Assembly: GCA_938743325.2 (NCBI GenBank)
Contig: OW568866.1
Coordinates: 62,001 to 126,000, forward strand
Reading direction: 5' to 3'
Length of the DNA stretch: 64,000 nucleotides
DNA from: Pycnococcus provasolii
Taxonomy: Eukaryota > Chlorophyta > Pseudoscourfieldiophyceae > Pseudoscourfieldiales > Pycnococcaceae
Part shown: piece after piece, positions 1 to 10,300 of the stretch
How the letters are laid out: each line of letters opens with the position of its first letter
Position numbering within the stretch: the stretch's first letter is position 1
Notes under the pieces: generated by a model
What the model saw: the letters and a program-made list of their open reading frames with translations, nothing else
What the model was told of the DNA's origin: nothing
Database searches by the model: none
Translations under genes and position numbers: made by a program

Positions 1-1152
1 CGCCAGTGGAAGATGTCGTGCTACGCCAATTTGGAGCTCGCGCAGGCGGTGCGAAGTTGTGTGGAGGCGAAGCGATCGGGGGAGCCGCAGCCGCGCGTGC
101 TTGGGCGCGGCGCGACGAGCCATGGGAAGGCGGGTGAGGACCATGACTTTGGTTGGCGCGATGCGCTCGATATCCTCGTCAAGTGGAGGCAGCTGAGCGA
201 GCCCAACGATCCGGTGGTTTGGGTCGACCTTCTGCCTCGCCCGCTTTTCGAGCAGGGGTACGGAAGCCACACGCCGATGTCCACTGGAGACACGAAGGTG
301 AGCCGATACTTCATGGCATGCGCGGAGAGCGCAAAGGTCATGCGCGAGGTGCTTCTCGACTCGCACACCTACCACGACGGCTCGTCGAATCGCTTCTCGA
401 TGTCGGCGAAGCAGATCGAGGCGGTGCGTAAGGCGCACCCCGCAACACCGCAGAACCTGTGGGATGCCATGAACGTCACCGCACTCGGCTTGCAGGCGTT
501 CTACATCGTCGTTCCTCTCAAGAGCCACACGCGTGACGGTCACACGATGGAAGGAACGCGCCTCGTGCTGAACATGCTTACCAACGACGAGCAGGACGGC
601 GGCAAGTGTGCACCGCAGCTTGAGTTCTCCATCCGAACGCCGTGCATGCCGCAGCGTGCCGAAGACTATGACGTTGAGTTCGCGAATCTCTGGAACCTGA
701 TGATCGCAGCCGCTGCGCGCGACGAGCTCGACGAGGCGGCGGACTTGGCACTTCGCATGGCATACTACTGGTACAACTGGCTTTTCATCAGCCGTGGCAA
801 CGCCATCGTTGGGCTGAGCGTGATGCTAGGCTTCCTATGCGGCCTTGGGCTGCCCGTGTCTGGCTTTGTTCCCGAGCACACGCAGCCTGATTGGTACGCA
901 ATGTGGAGCTATGACGGCGACGCATACATCAAGCGCGTGGCACCCTTCATCCTCGCGAAGCATGCAACGAGAGAGGGGTTTGCGAAGGATCGCAACGCGG
1001 CGATCGCCAGGGCGAAAAAAGTTTTTGCATGGATCGATCATCTCCCGCGTGTCGCGGACGTTTTGCCCACTGTTGGAAGCCGCATCGAGGCGATGAATTT
1101 GCCGTGGCCAGATAATCCGCAGGACCCGCCAGAGCTGGAGAAGCTCTTCTAG
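1..1152 (+). CDS. TTC13/SRFR1-like TPR protein, C-terminal part (5' end outside the window)
   Basis: The reading frame is open from base 1, so the gene starts upstream and only about 383 C-terminal residues are present. The segment resembles the conserved non-TPR C-terminal region of TTC13 and plant SRFR1: DPVVWVDLL (nt 208-234), a GSHTP motif near nt 262, a MEGTRL motif near nt 547, and an aromatic YYWYNW block followed by SRGNAIVGL (nt 763-820). TTC13/SRFR1 proteins carry TPR repeats ahead of this region; these would lie off the left edge. Plant SRFR1 is a negative regulator of immune transcription; the role in an alga is unknown. A TGTAA signal lies at 1156-1160, four bases past the stop. 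The family call rests on remembered motifs, so it is moderate. Confidence 0.6.
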   Translation, partial: RQWKMSCYANLELAQAVRSCVEAKRSGEPQPRVLGRGATSHGKAGEDHDFGWRDALDILVKWRQLSEPNDPVVWVDLLPRPLFEQGYGSHTPMSTGDTKVSRYFMACAESAKVMREVLLDSHTYHDGSSNRFSMSAKQIEAVRKAHPATPQNLWDAMNVTALGLQAFYIVVPLKSHTRDGHTMEGTRLVLNMLTNDEQDGGKCAPQLEFSIRTPCMPQRAEDYDVEFANLWNLMIAAAARDELDEAADLALRMAYYWYNWLFISRGNAIVGLSVMLGFLCGLGLPVSGFVPEHTQPDWYAMWSYDGDAYIKRVAPFILAKHATREGFAKDRNAAIARAKKVFAWIDHLPRVADVLPTVGSRIEAMNLPWPDNPQDPPELEKLF

Positions 1153-1155
1153 TTG

Positions 1156-1160
1156 TGTAA
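1156..1160 (+). promoter_or_regulatory. TGTAA poly(A) signal of the TTC13-like gene
   Basis: TGTAA four bases after the stop at 1152. The opposing gene, which ends at 1311, has the same signal on the minus strand (TTACA at 1250-1254). UGUAA is the known chlorophyte polyadenylation signal; its use here is inferred from position. Confidence 0.55.
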
Positions 1161-1310
1161 GAATGTACCCGTAGGCAAATTTAAATTCACTCTCGCCTCT
1201 CACGCGGAAGGGGAAGGGGGAAGGGGGTGAATTCAAGAGAAAAGTTTGTTTACATCACATCACAAACAGAAATGTTACCAAGCGCAGAAACTTGCGCGCG
1301 TAGCGCAAAC

Positions 1311-4300
1311 TCAGCGCCTAATCTTCAGCTTCAGTTGGCCGCCACTGGAACCGGCACCCGCAGGTCCAGGTCCAGCAGCGCCGCGCGCTGAAGCCGCCTT
1401 CGTCTTCGCCTTGTCGAGCATCTTCTCGAAAGCCGACTCGAGCTTCATCGAGGTGTTGTATATCGGACTATCGGGGACGTTGTACGCACGGCAATTTTCA
1501 AAGACGAGAGCGATATCCTTCAACACCGCTTTCTCCGAGGTGTAGTGCGCCCTCTCGCCCGCGGACCTTGCCACGTCCGTGAGAAGGCGGCTCTCGATCG
1601 TGCCGAGATCCATCGGTTTCTTGACGATTGTAGTGTAGCCTACCAAGCCAAGGCCGACGTGGTCGACGGGTGAATTGAAAGGCTCGGCGTCCGATCGGTT
1701 GCGCAGCTGGCCGATCGCCATCAGCAGCGGAGCTCGCCAGGCGTCGTCGGACGGCGTGGGCATCGTCGCCGCCTCGGTTTCCGCCATTTTTCCCTTCTTG
1801 CCTGCAGGCGGCGGTGCCGTAGACGGGGCATCCTGCGAACTGAGCTTGCGAATTTTAACCACCGGCGTCTTCAGCGCAGCGCCTTGATTGCCCTTGTCAG
1901 AAAGCTTGAGCGGTGCACCAACGAGCACGACGCTTTCCTTGCGCACATCGATGTCCTCCGCGATGCCGTCAGCTTCGTACACAATGCTAAGCGTGTGCTT
2001 GCGCGCGATCGCTTGGTGAACAAGCGCGACATACCACGTCTCTTCACCCGTGAGGTCGTCGTTCCACATCACCTTCACCTGGCGTCCCACAAGGGCGTCC
2101 GTCACGCCTGGCGTTGATAGGAAATCGGCCGAGATGTACGTGTCCCCCTTTGCTGCGGATGCAGCACCTCCCTGCTTGATGGAAACCTTGAGGCTGGACG
2201 GCGTGGAAGCCTTACTCTTCGCGGTGGTCAACGGCGCGCCAACGATTGCAACGCTCTCCTCGCGCAAGTTCACCTCCTCCTTCGAGCCGTCAAATTCATA
2301 CTCGATGGTGAGCGTTGCCTTTCGCTCGTTCGCCTTGTGCACGACCGCGACGTACCAGTCCTCCGCACCTGTGGACGCATCGAGCCACATCACCTCCACC
2401 TTGCGCCCTACGATCGCACCCCAAAACGCATCCGATGCCAAATCGTCGGCTGTGATCAAGTTCTTCTTCTTCATGGACTTTGACGACGACGCCGGAGGTG
2501 GAGCTGGTGGCGGCGGGAGTGCCGCCGCCCTCCCTCCCTTCAGTAGCGCCACGCTCTCCTTGTGAACGTCAACATCCTCCTGGTACAAGTCCTCCTCATA
2601 CTCGATGCTGAGAATCTTCTTCCTGACGTTCACCTTCAAGACAACGGCTGGATACCAAGCCTCCGAGCCCGACTGTTCGTCGTGCCACATCACCTCAACC
2701 CTTCGTCCCACGAGCGCTTCCGGCGATTCGAGGTTCGGGTCGTCATGCATGATGCACTTCTTTTTCTGCGACTTTGGAGCCATCGGCGGTGGCGGTGGCG
2801 GCGCCCTTGCTAACGCCATTGCGCTCTTCGACATCTTCTGCTTCTTCGAACCCGGCGGCGGCGGCGGCGGCGGTGCCTTGCGCTTATTCGACGATGAAGG
2901 TCCGGCGCTGCCCTCCTCATCCTCGTCGTAGTACCCCTTCGCCTTCGTCTTCGGCATCTTAGCCTTAGCTTTGTCGAGCAGCTTGAAGAAAGCAGCCTCT
3001 AGCTTGTCGCTCAGCTTCGAGATGGAAGATCCCTCCAAATTGTACGTCCTGCAATTCTGCCACACAAGCGAAACATCCTTCATCGCCGCCTTCTCCTGCG
3101 AGTAGAACACCTTTACCGTCTCTGCCCCGCTTCCAGCCGCCTCCATCGCCGCGTGGTCCTCGCGAAGGCGCCTCTCTACCGTGCCTAAATCCATGGGACG
3201 CGTGATGAGCTCGCGGTAACCGACTAGACCCAGGCCGTCAACATCCACGGGCTCGTTGAACGGCTCGGCTTCCGCGCGCTTGCGGAGCACAGACAGAGCG
3301 TCCAGAAATGGCTTCCTCCAGGCGCCGCTTCCCACCTTCGCCGACTTAGAAGCCACCCCGGTTGCAGCCCCATCGTCGCCTCCAGCGCCGGCGCCGCCGT
3401 GGCTGTCCATCACCTCCAGGTATGCTTTTGTGGCGGGGGAGTACGGGTCTTCCGGAGGTGGTGGCAAGTCTGGGAATGCCTTGTTCAGCTCCTTGACAAA
3501 CACAGCCGAAAGCATGTCTGCGTGTCGATAGATATCCGATCCTTCCGTGTTGTACGTCATCGCATTGAAAAACACGAGCGTCATGTCCACAACGAAGCCG
3601 CGAACGCCCTTGTATGCGCGCTGATTTCCACCCTTGCGATTTAGAGCCTTCACGACGCTGCGCAGATCGACGGGCCATCGAATCACCTTGTGATAGTGCG
3701 GAAGCTGCTTTGGGCTTGGGAGAAGCTCGAAGGGTCCAACAATGGGCGTGCCGTTCTCTTTGACGGCTCGAATCGCGGACAGGATACCCTCGCAGAGCTT
3801 TCGCTCGCGCTGGCTAAGCCCAATCGTAGGCTTCTCCACGGGAGATGATGGCATGGGCGCAGGTGGCACAGAACCCGGTGGCCTGCCTGGACCGCGCTTG
3901 CGAATTTCAGGCGGCGGAGGCATAGGCGGCGGTCCTGGAACTGCGGGGGGCGGCGGGATCGCAACAGCCTGCCAATCTTTCGTCGATGTGTCAACCCATT
4001 GGGTGATCTGGTACATCTGGCGAATCTGCTCCTTGACCTCGTCTGTCTGAGGATGCCAGAGCTTTTTCTTCGCCACCTTCCAGCCGCTGTAGTCTTTTCC
4101 CGTCAATTGCAGGATGTGCTCAGCGAGCCTCGGCAACGTGATGAGCAGAGGACATCCATCCTCGTCAGCGAGACCGTGCATTCTCTCCTCACGTTCTTTC
4201 GAGATCACACCACCACTATGGCTCGAAAGGCTTCTTCCATCTGTGCCTGGAGTCCTCGGAGGAGGAGGCGGTATTCCTGGCGTATTGGCGATCGTTACGC

Positions 4301-7300
4301 GCTTGGCACGCAACACAAGTCCGATAGGAAGGCTTGCAGACTCATCAACGAGAACGAGACGGCGATCACGCACGACCTCGGCGAGATCAAACTCCACAAC
4401 ATCTCCTGACTGGGCTTTATCATCATCCTGCTTCTCCTGCTGCTGCTGCTGCTGCGCGATTTCCTCTCCGTTGTCAGTCGCCGGCGTGGCTGCCTCTATG
4501 CCACCGTCGCCCGGGGCAGCTGCAGAGTCTTCGTGCGCAGGCGTCTTGCCCTTGTCGTTTTCGATTTCCGAATCGTTCTGCTTGCCTGGTTCAGATGTCG
4601 CCTTCTCCATTTCCGCAGCATCCGGTGCAGCTGGATCTGCCACCACCGCCGCCGCTGGAGCAGAATCATCCTCAAGGCGAAGCTTGATGCGATTCGCCTC
4701 AACATCGACAGACTCGACGACTCCACGATGCCAAACACTCTTCTCGGCATCCTGCTCACCAGCAAGAAGACGCACATCCACAGCCTTGCCTTCAAGCAGC
4801 GCGTTGCGTGCCTCGCATGGCATGACAAATCGACGCGGTTGGTGCGTTCCATCGTCCAAGCGCTGGCGCCGGCGCTCCTCGTATGTGCGTAGCAGGTACA
4901 GTGGCATGTCGCGTTCGTGACACCATCGCCCGATATTCGGAGGAGGCCATTGCATAACACCCGCAGGCGGCGGTGGTCCGAGCAGGTACTCGTACGCACG
5001 ATGGCTAGAGTTGGCGTACACCTCATCTGGAGTTGCAGCCACGCCACCCGCACCCGATTCCGCGTCACCTGCAGCCACACGGCGAGCGCGCTTGCCATCC
5101 GCACCATCGCCAGACGGCCCGACGAAGCGCCGATCGTACGCCAGAAGTCCCGACCACATCGCGATGCGACCCGACCTCGGCACCTCGAGTTCGTTCCATC
5201 GCACCGCATCGTCAAAGCAGCGCACGAGCATGCTTAGCAGGCTCACCGTACTCGCAGCCTCCATGGCCGCGATCCATGCTTGCCTGTTCGTGCGGCGGGA
5301 GTGGTGCATGCCCGCCCATCGACCGTAGCCTCCAAAGTAACGCACTAGTCCCTCGTCCCACCATCCAGCGCGACGCGCAAGGCGACGAGCGCTTAGCGTG
5401 GGCAGCTGAAGGCTTGGCGTCGATAACCCAACGCTGATCGCATTCAGGCGACCAGCCTTACCACTCGTTGTGCCGCGCTTGAAGACGTACGCATCGACAC
5501 CGTCGTGCGACAGGTACCACTTCTTCTTCATGACGATCGGGCGAACGGCAGCCTCCAGAATCAGCGCGCAACGCGTAACCTCGCGAATGTCGCGTGCCGC
5601 GGTAAGGGTCTGTCGAAAGTACGAGCGCCAGATGATGCTTTGCTCCACCGGTCCACTACCTCCTACGGAAGTCGTCACGCGGCAGCTACCGCTGAATAGT
5701 TGCTGCTGCATAACGTGTGTAAGGTCCATTCGGTGGTTCGCTGGCTCCCACATGTACTCGCATAAGCCGTACATCCGACGCTCCATGTCAAGAAGCTTCG
5801 TGGCTATCTGCAGCAACGCCGGATCTGCGCCCTCGCGTAGGCTCAGGCGACCCATGCCAGGTGCAAGCACACTCGGCCACTGATATACCGTATACGGTTG
5901 AGCTTGCACAGCACCCGTTTCCGGATCCACCTCGGCAGCAGCGGCGGCTGCGGCGGAGCTGCTCATACCTGCCATTTCGCCCTCGCGCAGGGCAAGCTCA
6001 GTCGGCACGATGATCCCAGAGCCGTAGCGATTGACGTACCGCTGCGCTGCCTCGAGGCCAATGTCATAGTGCATTTGCAAAACCTCGTCAGCAGTCGCTG
6101 GAGGCATCGACGCATCCTCCTCCTCCTCCTCCTCCTCCGCCTTCTTTCCCTCCATTTCATTTCCTTCCTTGCCCTTCTCGGCAGGTGGTGATGTTAGTGC
6201 CAAACCGACTCCTGCTGGCGCAGGTGTTGTCGGCTCGGAGGGTAGCATCGCATGCGGAACAAATTGTCGCAGTGCATACGCGCCCTTGCCAACGCGAACG
6301 AAAATGTTCTCGCCATACATGGCACCGACGATGCTCGTCATCGGATCTTTGCTCTTCGATTCTGATAGCAGATTTCGCTCCTCGCAAATTTGCAGGACAT
6401 CCTTCGCGGTGGCTCCTTCCTCGCCCTTCTCCTTCAGAACCGTGTACACAGCCCACTTCACCGTGCCTTCCTTGTAGTTAGGTTCCTCGTCAGAACCCGT
6501 AAACCTGCGGATGGCTGATGGAGCAGAGGAAAAATGATTCGCGCTGAAGGCCATGCCATAGCTCGCGGCATCAAGCATAGCGCCGGCAAGACCCATGCGG
6601 AGCAGAATACCCGCTGGGTCCCTTGACTCGGGCTCAATGGTTGGTAGCTGCTTGCGAAGCTGTCTTCTCGCCACGTTGAGTGGTACATCAGGACACGCCG
6701 CCCTCAGCCCTTCGTCGAGCGATCGGTCTTTGCCTATCCTAGATGAAGCAAGACGTTCGCGCACTTCATCCATCGCCGTGAGATCGACGTAGCTCACAGT
6801 CGCATCGCCATCGCTCATAGGTTCGGTAGACGAGCTCGAGGCTCCTTGGGCACTGGTACGTGAGGTGCCACGGCTACGCCTGCCCTCAACTTCAGCAGCG
6901 GCAGCGGCGGCGGCGGCAGCGGCAGCAGCTTCTTCTTTCGCGGCAGCAGCCTCCTGCATAGATTTGACGCTTACGCATCCCTCTTCCAATGACCAGACGT
7001 GCTTGCATGCGTGAACATACCTGGTGCCCTTGCTGTCCGATCCACAGCAGTCTGCACGAAGGTACATGTTTCCGTGCATGCCAGGATTCGAACCTTTCGA
7101 GTCCGAGTCCAGCGCACATTCTGGACACAACCATTCGCCACGTGGAATTGTCGCAGGCGTCTCGCCAACACATTCCATGTGGAAACTTCGAGGACAATTG
7201 TCGCACATGATCAGATGACCCTCTCCTTTGCATAATCCGCAAATGTCCGAGTTGATATCGCCGTCTTCCTCCTCCTCTTCTTCTTCTTCCTCCTCCTCCT

Positions 7301-10300
7301 CCTCTTCCTCCTCTTCTTCCTCCTCCTCCTCGTCTTCTTCTTCGTCGTCGTCCTGATCCTCGGCAGCTTTCTTGAGCTGCTTGCGTGCCTCGCGGGCAGC
7401 AGCTCTTGCCTTTAAGAATGCCTTGCGATCAACCTTCACTTCGTCGCCGCTGTCCGCGTAGAACCATCGATCATCGTCGTACACAAGAAGGCGGCGAAGA
7501 TGCTTCACTGCAAAGAGTGCGTTGTCCGCCTCGCCAGCGAAGTGCACTTCCACATGCCCGAGGAGATGAGATACTCCCATAGCTTCCATGCGCTCCATCA
7601 GCTCCTTACTTGTTTTGTCCTTTTCCGGCAAGACGCCCACGACGACACCCTCCCACCACGCGTCGTTGAAAAAAGCCTCCACCCGGTTGCCCGTTTGGTA
7701 TCCCGAGGCTGCCGTAGGGTCGATTTGAGTAAAGTGTGTCGGGCGCTTGGGGCGCAGTCGCAGATTCGCACCCAAATCGATGCGCTCATGCACAATGCCG
7801 CAAACCTCCTCTATGTCACTCGTCTTGTCCAGTGTTGGCACTTGAATCCATCCGAACAGCTCCTTGTTCAGATCGAGTCTAGTCCTCTTTCCGTCGTCCA
7901 GCAGGAGTGTGTGCTTTCCAGACCTCTCATCAAAACCAACCACCTCGGCGCTCTGGAAACGCGGCAAGTCCATGTTGGGACGCAGGAGGCGCAACATGCG
8001 CCCCACGTCCGCCGCCCCTCCCGCACTTGCTGGCGTGAAGAGCGAATCTAGCGCGCTCTTCGTGTCAAACTGGAAGCGGTGGCACGTTGCGCTGTGCCCG
8101 AGAAATTCCACCAACCGCTCCTCTCCATCGTCGCCATCCTCCGCATCCTCCGCGAGAAGCGCGTCGTATCGCACGCGGCAGCGCTGCCGGTTACTGGAGA
8201 TGACCGAGCCGGAGAACCAAGCACCGCGTAGGCCCTCGTCGTCGCTGATCACCTCGACGGCGTCGCCAACCTCGTACATCCTGATGAACCTCGGCTTGCG
8301 AGCCTTCGAAGACTTTCTCCCATCCTCGTCCTCTTCCTCTTCGTTGCCGCCATCCGCCCTTTCTATCACCTCGAGACGGTGCTTCAGTTCGACGCGCACA
8401 ACCTCGGTTTCCATCACGTCGTCGCACAGCAAACGAAACAGAATCGCCTTGTCCACGGCGGGAAGATCTCTGTAGTAGTCTAGCGAGGCGCCGCCTCCTT
8501 CAATGCCGAACAGTTCACCGCTGCCCAGGAACGACGACAGGACGGTGCCAGATTCAACGCCTTCCATCCAGTTAGCGTCCTCCTCCATCAGGCGCCGGCG
8601 TCCGTACGACATCAGGTAAACAGGCCAGGAGAGTGCGTCGATCTTCTTGTACTGAAGGCATGCGGGAATCTGGAAGGTGTTGCCAGTTGACGTGTATCCC
8701 TGGTAAATCTTGTGCTCGTTCACCAGCGCCGTGGCGTACGGCGTTGCAAGGCGCAGGAGCCAGATGTGGGCGGCGTCCAGCAGGCTGGTGCGCACCTGGC
8801 ACGACATCGCAGCGCACAGGCTCTCTACGGTGAATGGGCTGAGGCGTATCACAAGGCTCATCGATCTGCAGAAGGCGTACGCGCCCCCAATCTCGCTCAT
8901 CACCGCGGCGTGCGTCTCGCGGAGAGGGGTATCCTTCATGGCGGCAGCAGATGCGGATGCTTCAATGGCCCGAGCGCGCGCCGCCTTCGTGGATGCACGT
9001 CGATCTTGCTTCCACTTGCGCACGAACTGCGCCAACGTGCCGTCCTCTTTCACCTCGTATGCCGGCTCAACCGAGTCGAGGCGTGCCTTCACGTCAATAG
9101 CTGACATTGGTGCAATGCGATCGTGCGGCTCATCGCCCGCTCCAGCGCGCGCCGAGTCGCTAGCCATCAGTCCAAACATGCCAGCCATCGTGTCGCCGTA
9201 TCCAAGCCCAAGCCGGTCTTCTCTCATTGCACCTGCAATGCGCGCGCCGCTGCGTCTTGTTCCAAGATTTCTGAAAGGCGAGGGCATGATGAAGTGCACC
9301 TTGACATGCTCCTGCTCCTCCGGCTCCTGCGGCTCAGCGCCGTCATCCTTGTCGCCGGTGTCGCCGCCGCGTTTTTTAGCCGTCACGTCGAGGAGAACAC
9401 GGATTCGTGAGTCGTCATCCTCGTCGAAGTCGTCGATGGGGCCACCTCCCGATGACGAGGGAGCGCGCGTTGCGCCGATACCGAGCTCCACAGTGCCAAC
9501 GCCGAGAGGTGCCACCTTCGAGCCAGGCAGCCCAACGCGCTGCCAATGCACCGCCCACTTCTGACCTCTCGATTTCGGCTCGACACCGTGCCGAGTGAGC
9601 CATTCTCCCACAATTTCGCCATCCATCGTTTCCATGTCCTCCCACCACGGACCGTCGATGCTTCCAGACTTTTTGCGGAAGGCGGTCACTGACAGGATCT
9701 CGCCATTGTACTCCACAACTTGTTCCGCCACAAAAAGCAGTGCCTCCCTGTCGCCCTTCCTGATGCGGAGATTTCGTGGACAGCCTGCAGGTAGAGGCGG
9801 CGCGCCGTTGTCAAAGTTTGAGATCTCCTTGCGCTCCTTTCGTGCGACGAGGGCAGACGGTGTTGGCGGCGGCGCTTCGCCCTTAGTCTCCTCCAGCTCA
9901 CCGTCGTCCCCCTCAACAGCCGCCTTCTCGGCTGCGATCTTCCTCGCGGCGGTGGCGGCGCGCTCGCGCTGCGCCTCGTACTTGACCATCAGCATCTTGC
10001 GTTTCTCGTCGCGCATGAAGAGCTCGCGCGCCTCTGCGTCCTGTCCCATCGACGAGCGCAGTGCCGCGCTAAAAACTGGTGGGTCGCCGAGAAATCCCAG
10101 AAGCAATTCTTGGTACCGCTTCCCGTGCGGCGACTGCTCCCATTCACGCACGAAGTGCTCGTAGCACCTCTTGATCTGGTAGGAAACGGTTGTGCATGTG
10201 TCCGACGGGTTGAAGAGGCGCCCCACAGACTTCCAGAGCTTCTGCTGGCAGACATGATCGTAGCCTCCACGCACCATAACCTCGCGGAACAACTTCACCG

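Noticed and set aside
7075-7100. GGATTCGAACC word resembling a reversed tRNA T arm
   Set aside because: It lies inside the chromatin-protein coding sequence beside the PHD finger, with no other tRNA parts.
7258-7350. Long CTC/TCC run as a possible expanded or frameshifting repeat
   Set aside because: It encodes the Glu run in frame and the protein continues into an intact PHD finger.
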